DNA from: Sphingobacteriaceae bacterium
GTDB taxonomy: Bacteria; Bacteroidota; Bacteroidia; B-17B0; Aurantibacillaceae
Reading direction: 5' to 3'
NCBI GenBank assembly: GCA_016709575.1
Contig: JADJMM010000011.1
Location: 62,001 to 126,000 of the forward strand
DNA length: 64,000 bases
Both the position numbers and the translations under genes were made by a program. The first letter of the stretch is position 1. Each line of letters starts with the position of its first letter. Below, piece by piece: positions 1-9,616 of this stretch. The notes below the pieces were generated by a model. It was not told the DNA's origin and did no database searches. It saw only the letters and a program-made list of their open reading frames with translations.

Positions 1-309
1 TTCGCGCAAAATCCTGCAAAATTAAATTTAAAAGATTCCTGTATAGTTTCAGGAGGTGTTTTAATGGTTGCAGATTTTAAAAAGGTTTGTAAAGTTTGTC
101 CTGAAGGAATGAAAAAAGTTACTAGCTATAGTATTTCTTATATTGAAAATCATATGTCAATTGCATTCCCTTTAAAAAACAATCGCTGGAATTCATCTTT
201 TCTCAAAAATGCAAAGTTAGGAACTATGCTTGTTATTGAAGATATTAAAGGTGTTGGTGCTAATGGAAAACCTGTAACGGCGCCAATTATGACTATCGGT
301 TTAAAATAA
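1..309 (+). CDS. GldM/PorM C-terminal-domain-like protein, 5' end outside window
   Basis: The frame is open from base 1, so the ATG at 64 is probably internal and the gene starts upstream of the window. The visible 102 residues end in a segment reading KLGTMLVIEDIKGVGANGK and then a proline/isoleucine-rich tail. This resembles the last beta-sandwich domain of GldM/PorM, the periplasmic shaft of the type IX secretion motor, whose end usually reads like 'G..VYFEDIKA.GPDG' followed by a short strand. In the usual operon gldN follows gldM directly. Here the next gene is on the other strand, so this is more likely a stand-alone protein with GldM-C-like domains than gldM itself. The family assignment rests on a short match recalled from memory. 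Confidence 0.5.
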   Translation, partial: FAQNPAKLNLKDSCIVSGGVLMVADFKKVCKVCPEGMKKVTSYSISYIENHMSIAFPLKNNRWNSSFLKNAKLGTMLVIEDIKGVGANGKPVTAPIMTIGLK

Positions 310-351
310 ATTCAGTTTAGTTTTCACTAAAGAATTGTGCGCTAAATAAAA

Positions 352-861
352 TTATTTTTTGTTCTCTTTCAGATTTCCGAAATCGTAAATTTCGAAATTA
401 GTTACTTTACCTTTCTCGTCGTATTCTGTCCAGGTACCGTGTTTCATACAATAGCCGGCATCCCATAATGGATCCCAGATATCAGATTCGTTTTCGCGGT
501 AATGACCAATAGTTTTTATTTTTCCTGAAGGATAATAATTGAGCCAATATCCAACGGGACAATCCAAATATTTAATAGCGCGGCTAACCAACACTTCGCT
601 TGCGTTATAGGTTTCCATAATACAAGGCTTACAGGTCTCGAGGGATTTACGACCTTCCACATATTTATCGTAAGTAGCTTTATTGATTATTTTTTCTCCT
701 GCCTTGTATACAAGTGATCCATCTGTGTTAATGCTTGTTGAAGTACTAACACTATAAAATTTCTTTATAGGCAAATCCTTATAAATAGACTTCATTGTGT
801 CTTTTTGCGAATAACAAAAAACGCTTAGTAGAATGGCTGTAAAGAAAAGATACTGTTTCAT
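352..861 (-). CDS. Secreted YwqK/MORN-like repeat protein
   Basis: The protein has 169 residues with a typical signal peptide (MKQYLFFTAILLSVFCYS). The C-terminal half contains a 'YPSGKIKTIGHY' and 'HGTWTEYDEKGKV' pattern. This is the MORN-like repeat of proteins annotated as YwqK-family antitoxin components in Bacteroidota. A CKPC motif (about residues 57-60) is visible between the signal and the repeats. Most secreted members of this family have no demonstrated toxin partner, and none is seen beside this gene, so an antitoxin role is not supported. It is convergent with the gene ending at 309 and divergent from the lipoprotein gene at 948. Function is unknown; a periplasmic or surface location is inferred from the signal peptide. 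Confidence 0.7.
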   Translation of the reverse strand: MKQYLFFTAILLSVFCYSQKDTMKSIYKDLPIKKFYSVSTSTSINTDGSLVYKAGEKIINKATYDKYVEGRKSLETCKPCIMETYNASEVLVSRAIKYLDCPVGYWLNYYPSGKIKTIGHYRENESDIWDPLWDAGYCMKHGTWTEYDEKGKVTNFEIYDFGNLKENKK

Positions 862-947
862 GAGATGAGGATTAATACAAAAATAAGAATATTAACCATA
901 AAGATTGGAAATACTGAATTTTTTAATACTTTTATTTGCCCAATTTA

Positions 948-1304
948 ATGGTAATGAAAAACACAGTTTTAAAATTAGCCGCACTATCAGTTTTAATTTT
1001 ACACTTGGCTTGTGGTGAAAAAAAACCTGCTACGGTTAAAAGCACCGAAACTTCTATTATTTTAGAGGGTTATTACAATGGTAATAATTTATTCGTTAAA
1101 AATCCTGTTAGTACTGATGGTTTTGGATATTGTGTTAACGAGATACTTATAAATGGAAACAGAACTAGCGATGAGATTAACAGCGAAACTATTGAACTGG
1201 ATCTTAAAGCAAGCGGTGTTAGAGAAGGGAAAGAAATAAGAATTGAAATAAAACACTATAAAGGCTGCGAACCAGTTGTACTAAACCCTAAGGTGTTAGA
1301 TTAA
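948..1304 (+). CDS. Small lipoprotein of unknown function
   Basis: The frame could be extended to a TTG at 936, but the ATG at 948 or 954 gives a proper lipoprotein signal (MKNTVLKLAALSVLILHLAC). The cysteine falls in an 'LHLAC-G' lipobox and is followed by a charged EKK stretch. The mature part is about 100 residues and contains an 'ILEGYYNGNNLFVKNP' segment that looks like the start of a small beta-sandwich, with two more cysteines (FGYCVN and KGCEP) that could form a disulfide. No family is recognised. It probably sits in the inner or outer membrane facing the periplasm. The gene is monocistronic, converging on the T9SS gene at 1355-4030, with a hairpin between them. Confidence 0.7.
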   Translation: MVMKNTVLKLAALSVLILHLACGEKKPATVKSTETSIILEGYYNGNNLFVKNPVSTDGFGYCVNEILINGNRTSDEINSETIELDLKASGVREGKEIRIEIKHYKGCEPVVLNPKVLD

Positions 1305-1331
1305 AAAAACCCCGCTTTCATGAAAGCGGGG
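1303..1331 (-). terminator. Rho-independent terminator of the T9SS gene 1355-4030
   Basis: A perfect 11-bp inverted repeat, CCCCGCTTTCA/TGAAAGCGGGG, occupies 1310-1331. Read on the minus strand it is followed by a run of seven T (1309-1303), the standard arrangement for intrinsic termination of the minus-strand gene ending at 1355. On the plus strand there is no T-run, so it serves the upstream lipoprotein gene poorly. Confidence 0.8.
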
Positions 1332-1354
1332 GTATAAATAGCAGGAGTTTTATC

Positions 1355-4030
1355 TTACTCTTTTATTAATTTAATCGTTTCTGTTTGAGAATTACTTTCA
1401 ATTTTTAAAAAATAAATCCCATTTGCTTGTTCATTTAAGTTAAGTTGATACATACCCGCTTCTACTTTTGTGCTTAAGATAATTTTACCCAATACATCCA
1501 TTATTGTAATTGCTGCTGCAGTTGGAGTTTGCAAATTAAATACATCTATACTCGGATTAGGAAAAACTTTAAAGCCCGAATTCGCAACTCCAGATTCAGT
1601 TAATCCTGCACAAGTGCTCACACTTTGTGTAACTACTGCTGTATTCTCACAGCCATTAATATCAGATCCGGTTACAGTATAGGTTGTAGTAATACTTGGG
1701 AACACTACAATTAAAGATGTTGTTGCAGCTGTATTCCATAGGTAGTAATTTGCACCGTTTGCAGTAAGCGTTGCGCTTTGACCAACACAAATTAAACTAG
1801 TTGCCGACACTGCGGTTACAGTTGGATTTGGATTTACCGTAATATTAGATGTAGCTGATGATGCAGAAACACAGCCTGCAGCACTTGTACCAACTACGGT
1901 GTAACTTGCACTTGCAGTTGGGCTCACTACTGCATTACCTCCTTGAATAGTATAGGTGTTGGCGCCACTTGGTGTAATTGTAAATACATTTCCTTTGCAT
2001 ATTGCACCACTGTTTACTGAAACAATTGGGGAAGCATTTACAGTTACAGAACTTACAACTGAATTAGTACATCCCGTTAATGTTGTAGTTCCGGTAACAG
2101 TATAGGAATTTGTTACAGTTGGCGAAAACGCAACACCATTAATTACACCACCTGTCCAAGTATAAGTATTAGCACCGGTTGCAGTAAGTGTTGTAGTACC
2201 ACCTGGACAAATACTAGAATTACCAACAGTAACATTTAAGTTCCCGGTTCCTGAAGTTGTATAACCACTCACTACTCCTCCAGGTCTTACCCAATTGGAA
2301 GTTCCGCTATTTAAGCTCATACTCGTTATGTTGCCTGTATATGCATTACCTGATGCATCGACCAATGTTGTAACAGTAGTATTTACTGCAGGACTCATGC
2401 CTTGATTGAAATGGTAGTTAGCCAATAATCCACTTGCGGAAGTTGGTATTTCCCCTTTTCTATAATCATTAATTTGACAGGCTGTGCGAGCTACATTCCA
2501 TATTCTAACCTCATCAATATCGCCATTAAAATTCTCGCCAAAAGCATTTCCGGCAATAACAAGTGAATTAGATGAAACGCCCAATGATGTATAGGTTACA
2601 CTAGCAGTTGCTGATAGAACACCATTAATATATATTGAAGCCACTGTTCCATTCCAAACCCCTGCTACATGTTGCCATGCACCTATAGTTGGACTGGCAA
2701 TGGATGTAACGTTTGTATATACTCCAAATGATGAGCTTCCAATCCAGAACTGGTAATTAGTTGGAGTAAATCTGAGTAAAAACTGCATTTGGCTAGCAGG
2801 ATTAGCATAGTCTCCAATAATAGATCCTGTACCGGAGAAATTACTTGTTGGACGCACCCAAGCTTCTACAGTTAATTTATTTGAAGTTGATAATGACGAA
2901 GAAACAGCTGCTGGTAATACCACATTATCTCCGGAAAGTGAACTATTAAAATTAAGTGCGGCAGCCGGACCCGGTATAGTATTTTCATAATATTGAAAAT
3001 TGCCAATATTATCACCACTCATCAAATCGAAATCGATATCATTATCCAAATCAACAAAAACCGGAGTTGACGCGCTACCACCAACTGGTGCTAAAAAAAA
3101 TGGGTTAGAAACAGGTGCTGCATAAACGGGTGCAGAAGCGGTACCTGTATTTTGATAGTACAAATAATCACCCGACGTTATGCCTGATAACATATCCTTA
3201 TCGCCATCGCCATCCAAATCAGCAAAGGTTGGGCTAGAATAGTAGGCTGTATTGGTTAAACTAAAAGGGTTAGTTGCACCTGCAACATAGGCAGGGGCAG
3301 AAGCCGTGCCTGTGTTTTGGAAATAATAAAAATTACCAAAAGAACTTCCAGATATCACATCCAAATCACCATCGTTATCTAAATCAACAAAAGCAGGTGT
3401 GCTATAATTGTACGGTAAATTAGCTAATCCAAAAGGACTACTTACTGCTGCTGAATAATTCGGAACGGTTGATGTGCCAGTGTTTTGGAAATAATAAAAA
3501 TCACCATACTTACCTCCAGAAACTATATCCTTATCGCCATCATTATCTAAATCAACAAATACAGGCGCACTATAAAGAGTTACAGTAGTTAATCCAAATG
3601 GATTAGTTACTGCTGCTGAATAATTGGGAACGGTTGAAGAGCCAATGTTTTGAAAATAATAAAAATCACCAAGATAACTTCCTGATATTATATCCTTATC
3701 GCCATCATTATCCAAATCCGCAAAAGTTGGTGTTGAGTTATTGCCAACACTCGCTAAATTAAATGGGTTAGTTTGACCACTTCCATAAGTTTGCGCTTGT
3801 GCTGTATTACTATTTAAAGCCAATGTTGCGAAAGCTACAGACGCCACAACAGTACCGCGCTGTATACTTGCTTGTAGGTTCATTAATTTAGCGTATAACC
3901 TTTCGATGTGTTTCTGAAGCACAATTTGACGATTGGTATTACGACCCATTGCCATTAAATTACTAAGTCGACGTTTGCATTTATTGTAAGTCCGTAATAA
4001 ATTGTTGTAAAGTAGTTTGTTCTGTTTCAT
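1355..4030 (-). CDS. T9SS-sorted surface protein with VCBS/FG-GAP repeats, LamG and Ig-like domains
   Basis: This 891-residue secreted protein begins with an unusually long N-terminal region of about 79 residues, rich in Lys, Arg and Gln, ending at a hydrophobic stretch and an AQAQ cleavage site. Five repeats follow (about residues 95-345) of the form 'FADLDNDGDKDIISG...GDFYYFQN', the calcium-binding VCBS/FG-GAP type; the fifth (DNDIDFD) is degenerate. Next comes a LamG-like concanavalin domain (about 370-540, 'VEAWVRPT', 'WQHVAGVWNG'), then three or so Ig-like modules containing 'SYTVTGT'. The last ~75 residues start with VFPNPS and end in KLIKE, a type A T9SS sorting domain. It is likely attached to or released from the cell surface. 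It lies 47 bp downstream of the related gene 4078-8352, and the two may be cotranscribed. Confidence 0.88.
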   Translation of the reverse strand: MKQNKLLYNNLLRTYNKCKRRLSNLMAMGRNTNRQIVLQKHIERLYAKLMNLQASIQRGTVVASVAFATLALNSNTAQAQTYGSGQTNPFNLASVGNNSTPTFADLDNDGDKDIISGSYLGDFYYFQNIGSSTVPNYSAAVTNPFGLTTVTLYSAPVFVDLDNDGDKDIVSGGKYGDFYYFQNTGTSTVPNYSAAVSSPFGLANLPYNYSTPAFVDLDNDGDLDVISGSSFGNFYYFQNTGTASAPAYVAGATNPFSLTNTAYYSSPTFADLDGDGDKDMLSGITSGDYLYYQNTGTASAPVYAAPVSNPFFLAPVGGSASTPVFVDLDNDIDFDLMSGDNIGNFQYYENTIPGPAAALNFNSSLSGDNVVLPAAVSSSLSTSNKLTVEAWVRPTSNFSGTGSIIGDYANPASQMQFLLRFTPTNYQFWIGSSSFGVYTNVTSIASPTIGAWQHVAGVWNGTVASIYINGVLSATASVTYTSLGVSSNSLVIAGNAFGENFNGDIDEVRIWNVARTACQINDYRKGEIPTSASGLLANYHFNQGMSPAVNTTVTTLVDASGNAYTGNITSMSLNSGTSNWVRPGGVVSGYTTSGTGNLNVTVGNSSICPGGTTTLTATGANTYTWTGGVINGVAFSPTVTNSYTVTGTTTLTGCTNSVVSSVTVNASPIVSVNSGAICKGNVFTITPSGANTYTIQGGNAVVSPTASASYTVVGTSAAGCVSASSATSNITVNPNPTVTAVSATSLICVGQSATLTANGANYYLWNTAATTSLIVVFPSITTTYTVTGSDINGCENTAVVTQSVSTCAGLTESGVANSGFKVFPNPSIDVFNLQTPTAAAITIMDVLGKIILSTKVEAGMYQLNLNEQANGIYFLKIESNSQTETIKLIKE

Positions 4031-4077
4031 AAACTATTGTTTTTGGATTATAATTTTCTTGTGGTAGAATAAAGGGC

Positions 4078-7000
4078 TTATTGTTTAATTAGTTTAATAG
4101 ATTTTGTTTGGCTGTTAGTTCTTGCTTGAAGGAAATATATACCTTGAGAATAATGACTCAAGTTCAATACATATTGGCCTGAAGCTATTTTTTCATTAAG
4201 TATTACTTTTCCTAAAGCGTCAATTACTTCAATGTTGATCTCTTCACCAAAAACCAAATTATATATTCCTGTACTAGGATTTGGGAAAACTCCAAACTCT
4301 AAACCCTCTACTCCTGACTCACCTAATCCTGTACACGCACTCACACTTTGTGTAACTACAGCGGTGTTCACACAACCATTTAAATCGGTACCTGTTACTG
4401 TATAACTTGTTGTAGTAGATGGCGTAACTGCAACTGAGTTACCAGTTGCTGAAGTGTTCCAGGTATATGTTGTAGCTCCACTAGCGTTTAGTGCTGCTGT
4501 ACCTTGATAGGGAGGCCCGCATATAATTGAATTAGCTGTTACCGCTACCACTGTGGGTAATGGGCTGACCGTTATATTTGATGTTGCTGTGTTAGCACTT
4601 ACACAACCGACAACACTTGTCCCTCTAACGGTATAACTAGCAGCTGCGGTTGGACTCACAACTGAATTTCCGCCTTGAATAGTATAGGTACTTGCGCCGC
4701 TTGGTGTGATAGTAAATGAATTGCCATTGCAAATACTGCCACTATTTACTGCAACAGTTGGCAAACTAACCGTTGTAACAGTAATGATTGCCGTATTGGA
4801 TGGACAACCTAAATTCGTTCCGTAAACAGAATAGCTTGTTGTAACAGTAGGAGTAACTACATTAACTGATGTTGTTGGTCCAGAAATCCAGTTGTAAGAT
4901 GTAACGTTTCCGCTGGCCGTAAGTACTGCTGAACTTCCACTACACACAGTACTAGTGCCGCTAACTGTAACTATTGGGCTAATATATGGAGTGACAGAAG
5001 TTGTAACCGAACCAGGGAGTGTCCAATTTGAAGTTGCACCGTTTAAAGTAAAGTTTGTTAGTGTTCCATTAAAAGCGTTGCTGGTAGCATCAGTTAAAGT
5101 AGTTACTGTTGGGTTTAATTGCCCTGCTACTCCTTGATTAAAGTGATAATTCGCTAACAATCCTGTTGAGTTTGTAGGAATTTCACCATTCATATTGTTA
5201 ACGATTTCTGCCGCACAAAGTGTACGATTCCAAATACGAACTTCATCAATATCACCTGACCATGGTTCAGGCCCTACATTTGACCCAATCACCACCGAAT
5301 TAGTTGATGTCCCAAAATTTGGATATGTTGCACTAATACTATTTGTGAACACACCATTTATATAAATACGAACAGCACTTCCATCCCATGTACCGGCAAC
5401 GTGTTGCCATACGCCAGTTGTAACAGTATTAGCGGCAAATACCTGAGTAAAATTGCCAAGGTTTCCGTTTCCAACAAAAAAAGTATAATCATTATTTTGT
5501 TGGCGAAGGCAAAATTGCATTTCAAAAGCAGGTGTAGCGTAATTTCCTACTATTATACGTAATGGACCGGCTGTTGTAGTTGGTTTAACCCAAGCCTCAA
5601 CTGTTATTTTATTAGTTGGAGAAATGATTGAGTTAATCCCAGTTCCAATCGTAACAATATCATTAACCCCATCGAAATTTAAAGCCTGAGCAAGCGCACA
5701 AGTGTTTACTGTAACACTTGACACAGCCGTGGCCGTACATCCTTGTGCACTCGTTCCTGTTACAGTATAGTTGCTTGTACTTGTTGGTGAAACTATTGCA
5801 CTACCACTACTAAAAGTATAGGTACTTGCGCCACTCGGTGTAATAGTAAAACTACTACCATTGCAAATACTTCCGCTATTAACTGCAACAGTTGGACTTG
5901 GATTAACAACGCTCACTTGAGTTGTTGTTGTTTCAATGCAGCCACTATTATTTATTGTAACTGTATACACGCCTATGTTAACTGCACTTGCATTGGTTAT
6001 AATTGGATTTTGCGCATTAGAAGTATAGGTGTTAGGTCCGCTCCAAGAATAGGTTGGAGTTGCAGTACCCGTAATAGTGGTGGTAAAATTTAGTGTTGTT
6101 CCATTACAAACGGTGCTGTTCACAACAGCTAAAGGCATAAGCGAAGGACAGTCTTTGAATTTTACCAAAAAGGCATCAAATGATCCACCTGCAAATGAGG
6201 TTTGATGAGCTCCTGAAGTTGCAATTACTGTTCCGGTGCCAGAAGCCGTGTGACCTGTTAAATACACGTTACCTGTTAAATCTATACTGCAACTTCTGCC
6301 TTCTTCATTACTAGTGCCTCCGTAATATGTTCCCCATTGCCTAAGCCCACTATTGTCAAACTTTGCTATAAAAGCATCACTATTAATTCCTGCCGGGCTT
6401 GTTTGGTGTGAACCAGGTGTTGCAATAACAGTTCCTCCAGTTAGTCGTGAATTTCCAGCTAAATAAACGTTCCCGTTTACATCCGTAGAGCAACCCCATC
6501 CCTGCTCAAAATCACCACCACCATAGTAGGTTCCCCATTGTCGAGTACCACTAGAATTAAACTTTACTAAGTAAGCATCTCGAAAACCTCCAAAAATACT
6601 TTGGTGTGAGCTTGAAGTAGCGATATCAGTTCCAGTACCTGTATCAGTACTTCCTACTAAATAAATATTCCCACTTCCATCTGTACAACATCCTTCACCC
6701 AAATCTATTACACTCCCACCATAATACGTTCCCCATTGTCTTACTCCGCTTGCATCAAATTTTACAAGAAATGCATCAAATGAACCTCCTGCATGTACAC
6801 TTTGATGAGAACCGTTAGTTGCAATTATTGTACCTGTAGTAACAGAATTAGTAGACCCGGCAATGTATACATTACCAGAGTTATCTGTACTACAGCTGTA
6901 ACTAGACTCGTCGCCTGCTCCACCATAATATGTACACCATTGACGCACACCAGTGGAATTGAATTTTACCAAAAAAGCATCCAAATTACCACCACCATAA

Positions 7001-8352
7001 GAACTTTGGTGAGCACCTGAAGTTGCAATTAGTGTGCCTGTTTGAAAAGCAGTAGTCCCCGTCATATAAACATTACCAGATGCATCTGTTGAACAATCAT
7101 AAGAAACATCGCTTACGTTACTTGCCAATGTTCCATAATATGTTCCCCATTGGCGAATTCCATTTGCATCAAACTTCACTAAAAAGGCATCGTATGTTCC
7201 TCCTTCAAAAGTTGTTTGATGAGCGCCCGCTGAAGCTATTGCTGTTCCACCATTTGTACTTGTACGTCCAGTTAAAAATACATTCCCTGTTAAGTCTATA
7301 CTACATGAATATCCTTGGTCATTGCCAGAACCACCATAATATGTTCCCCACTGGCGAGCACCAGCTGAACTAAACTTAGCCAAAAAAGCTTCATATCCTC
7401 CACCAGAAGTGCTTTGATGCGATCCTGAGGTAGCAATTATTGTTCCGGTAGATAAAACAGTGTAACCTGCCATATAAACATTACCAGTGCCATCAGCTTC
7501 ACATGACATGCCATAGTCATCAACATTCCCCCCATAATATGTACCCCAAAGACGAGTCACAGGATCAATAATTAATTCATAATTAGGATTGTAATTTTCT
7601 ATATCGAAACTTAATACACTGTTGGCGACAATCCATTTCGATTTTAATTGTTGTCCGTTTTGGTAAACAATGGGTGCGCCTTCTTGTATTTTGCCTAAGG
7701 CTGTAGTTAATGTTAATGAACCATCTTGATTTATTTGAACCCTTGCTCCTTTTACTTTTACTTGTATTTGTTTGTAATTACTATGCGGAGCAACAATGTA
7801 ATCATGTTTTAATTGTCCTTGTTTTTCGTAATAGTGAAGATTAATCCCGTTGTATAAATTGTGTAAAGTAACTCCAGTGTAACTCTTTACATTTAAAGCG
7901 CCGTTAGGACAGCTTTCCAAATAATAATTATTAGTTCCGGGTAAAGTTCCGTCTTCTGTCTTAGTAAAATTGGTGTTGGCATTTAACCAGTTTAAATCAA
8001 TTCTATAAATTGTTTGCTGATCAATTTCTTTATGCTTTTGCTTGGTTTTTGCATCTTCTACTTCTTTCCATTTATCCACTCTGTATAATTGGTAACTAAC
8101 ACCACTGTTTTTGATGTGAACTGCCAAATTACCTGCCATTACTCCATATAACACATCTGGTTGTGGCTGATAATTCTGATCATATACCTGCCCTTTGTTT
8201 TCAGTGAAACAGATGTCGTTTTGGTTGAGATCTTCATTTACACCACTCAATTGTTCCTTATTTCCTTTATCAGCAAAAAGAATTGATGTAGAAAACGACA
8301 GGCCTAAAAGAAAAGACAAAAGAATAAAAGATTTAAGTTGTTTCATAAACAT
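4078..8352 (-). CDS. Giant T9SS-sorted surface protein with SBBP beta-propeller repeats, LamG and Ig-like domains
   Basis: The protein has 1424 residues. ATG at 8352 and 8346 are both possible; the second gives the cleaner signal peptide MKQLKSFILLSFLLGLSFS. After the signal comes a domain starting 'FTENKGQVYD', typical of the N-terminal domain that precedes SBBP repeats. Seven repeats then follow of the form 'QWGTYYGGSGNDQGYSC...GNVYLTG' (about residues 265-745), which should fold as a beta-propeller. Ig-like modules, a LamG domain ('VEAWVKPT', 'WQHVAGTWDG') and further Ig-like modules come next. The C-terminus (VFPNPS ... KLIKQ) is a type A T9SS sorting domain. It probably acts as a surface adhesin or polymer-binding protein, but no ligand can be inferred. 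Its Ig-like and LamG parts closely resemble those of the next gene downstream. Confidence 0.88.
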   Translation of the reverse strand: MFMKQLKSFILLSFLLGLSFSTSILFADKGNKEQLSGVNEDLNQNDICFTENKGQVYDQNYQPQPDVLYGVMAGNLAVHIKNSGVSYQLYRVDKWKEVEDAKTKQKHKEIDQQTIYRIDLNWLNANTNFTKTEDGTLPGTNNYYLESCPNGALNVKSYTGVTLHNLYNGINLHYYEKQGQLKHDYIVAPHSNYKQIQVKVKGARVQINQDGSLTLTTALGKIQEGAPIVYQNGQQLKSKWIVANSVLSFDIENYNPNYELIIDPVTRLWGTYYGGNVDDYGMSCEADGTGNVYMAGYTVLSTGTIIATSGSHQSTSGGGYEAFLAKFSSAGARQWGTYYGGSGNDQGYSCSIDLTGNVFLTGRTSTNGGTAIASAGAHQTTFEGGTYDAFLVKFDANGIRQWGTYYGTLASNVSDVSYDCSTDASGNVYMTGTTAFQTGTLIATSGAHQSSYGGGNLDAFLVKFNSTGVRQWCTYYGGAGDESSYSCSTDNSGNVYIAGSTNSVTTGTIIATNGSHQSVHAGGSFDAFLVKFDASGVRQWGTYYGGSVIDLGEGCCTDGSGNIYLVGSTDTGTGTDIATSSSHQSIFGGFRDAYLVKFNSSGTRQWGTYYGGGDFEQGWGCSTDVNGNVYLAGNSRLTGGTVIATPGSHQTSPAGINSDAFIAKFDNSGLRQWGTYYGGTSNEEGRSCSIDLTGNVYLTGHTASGTGTVIATSGAHQTSFAGGSFDAFLVKFKDCPSLMPLAVVNSTVCNGTTLNFTTTITGTATPTYSWSGPNTYTSNAQNPIITNASAVNIGVYTVTINNSGCIETTTTQVSVVNPSPTVAVNSGSICNGSSFTITPSGASTYTFSSGSAIVSPTSTSNYTVTGTSAQGCTATAVSSVTVNTCALAQALNFDGVNDIVTIGTGINSIISPTNKITVEAWVKPTTTAGPLRIIVGNYATPAFEMQFCLRQQNNDYTFFVGNGNLGNFTQVFAANTVTTGVWQHVAGTWDGSAVRIYINGVFTNSISATYPNFGTSTNSVVIGSNVGPEPWSGDIDEVRIWNRTLCAAEIVNNMNGEIPTNSTGLLANYHFNQGVAGQLNPTVTTLTDATSNAFNGTLTNFTLNGATSNWTLPGSVTTSVTPYISPIVTVSGTSTVCSGSSAVLTASGNVTSYNWISGPTTSVNVVTPTVTTSYSVYGTNLGCPSNTAIITVTTVSLPTVAVNSGSICNGNSFTITPSGASTYTIQGGNSVVSPTAAASYTVRGTSVVGCVSANTATSNITVSPLPTVVAVTANSIICGPPYQGTAALNASGATTYTWNTSATGNSVAVTPSTTTSYTVTGTDLNGCVNTAVVTQSVSACTGLGESGVEGLEFGVFPNPSTGIYNLVFGEEINIEVIDALGKVILNEKIASGQYVLNLSHYSQGIYFLQARTNSQTKSIKLIKQ

Positions 8353-8499
8353 GAGTTTCTATGATTAAAAATTTGTTTAAATTTAAATTATCTCAAGGCG
8401 CAAGTATGCTCCAAAAGGACATAAATTAAACCTCATTTGATCTTAAACTCATGCATTAATGGATTTTTTTTATATTAGTACTTAACGAAAAATTACTTT

Positions 8500-9558
8500 A
8501 TGCTTCAAAATCTTGGAGATTGGATAAAAAAATACAGAAAATACTTTTTCCGATATCGTAAAGGGTTTTATGAATTACCTTATTTTGCCAATTCCCCGCA
8601 AACAGTAAACGAAGGATATAAATCAGCTCCTTTTATAAAATATGATAAGACAAACAATCGCTTTTTAATAAACAATGTTTTTCTTAAAGCTAACACTACA
8701 TTTTATAACATTGAAGAGGGTCTATGGATCTATTTTTTGGATATTGAACATAAAAAAAATATAAAATTTACACCCATTTTTGATGAGAATATTAAAGACA
8801 ATTACTATTTGTTTACAATAAGCGAGGTGCGTAAAAACTTTAAAATTCAGGTTCTTTCGGAAAGAAAGAATTGTTACGTTGACAAAGTGTTTTGGACATT
8901 GTTTAAACCATTAAGCAATCCTGTTTATCTTAACAATAAGAATTCTAGCGGGTATTGTATTTCAGTGTATTTTAATGAAGTTTGGCTGCAAAAAAATATT
9001 TTTATGAACCCTGAATGGTCAAACAGCAGAGCTGCTGAATTTTTAAAATCGTCTCACAAATTAGTATCCTGGCCAGAAGTATCTGGCTCGGAGCCTGAAA
9101 AAACTTTTGGTTTTAATGAAATGCTAACTAAAAGAAAAAGTGATTTTACCGCCAACCAATTAAAGACCTACTCCCATAACTTAATTAACCATTTTTTTTT
9201 AGCACTTAACAATGCCGAAAGCTGCTATTACTATGACTTAAATAATGATGACAGAGATTTGATTTTTAAAATAGAAAAGTATTTACTGGAAAATTTAACT
9301 TCTGATTTCGCTGGCATTGACGCCTTATCAAAACGTTTTTACATTTCACCCACAAAACTTAAGGCGAATTTCAAAATCATGTATGGCACTTCGTTATATC
9401 AATACTTTAGAGAAAAACAGATGCAATTAGCTATTCAACTAATTAAAACTGGAAAGTTTAATATTAAAGAAGTTGCTTTAAAACTTGGGTACGAAAATGC
9501 AAGCAAGTTTTCCCATGTGTTTAAAGAGTGTGTTGGAAAACTTCCTTCCGAAATCTAA
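8500..9558 (+). CDS. AraC-family transcriptional regulator
   Basis: The protein has 352 residues. The C-terminal ~90 residues (about 262-352) form a double helix-turn-helix of the AraC/XylS type, with 'LSKRFYISPTKLKANFK' as the first helix pair and 'IKEVALKLGYENASKFSHVF' as the conserved second motif. The N-terminal ~250 residues are rich in aromatic and Lys residues and match no family I recognise, so the ligand is unknown. The C-terminus is short after the second HTH, ending in GKLPSEI, but the fold looks complete. It is divergent from the giant surface-protein gene starting at 8352, with 147 bp between the starts, so it may control that gene. This is inferred only from position. Confidence 0.85.
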   Translation: MLQNLGDWIKKYRKYFFRYRKGFYELPYFANSPQTVNEGYKSAPFIKYDKTNNRFLINNVFLKANTTFYNIEEGLWIYFLDIEHKKNIKFTPIFDENIKDNYYLFTISEVRKNFKIQVLSERKNCYVDKVFWTLFKPLSNPVYLNNKNSSGYCISVYFNEVWLQKNIFMNPEWSNSRAAEFLKSSHKLVSWPEVSGSEPEKTFGFNEMLTKRKSDFTANQLKTYSHNLINHFFLALNNAESCYYYDLNNDDRDLIFKIEKYLLENLTSDFAGIDALSKRFYISPTKLKANFKIMYGTSLYQYFREKQMQLAIQLIKTGKFNIKEVALKLGYENASKFSHVFKECVGKLPSEI

Positions 9559-9583
9559 GGGGAATCTTATGTTAACATGAAAT

Positions 9584-9611
9584 AAAAAAACCCTCCGACT
9601 TAGTCGGAAGG
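9584..9611 (-). terminator. Terminator of tRNA-Val
   Basis: On the minus strand, just after the tRNA 3' end, CCTTCCGAC TAA GTCGGAGGG (9611-9591) forms a strong hairpin followed by seven T (9590-9584). It may also act for the convergent AraC gene ending at 9558, although the T-run favours the tRNA direction. Confidence 0.75.
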
Positions 9612-9616
9612 CTTTA

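Noticed and set aside
352..861. Toxin-antitoxin system based on the YwqK-like protein
   Set aside because: The protein is secreted and no toxin-like gene is adjacent.
6130..7560. Tandem direct repeats resembling a CRISPR or satellite array
   Set aside because: They are coding repeats of about 160 bp for SBBP propeller blades in an intact frame, with diverged third bases.
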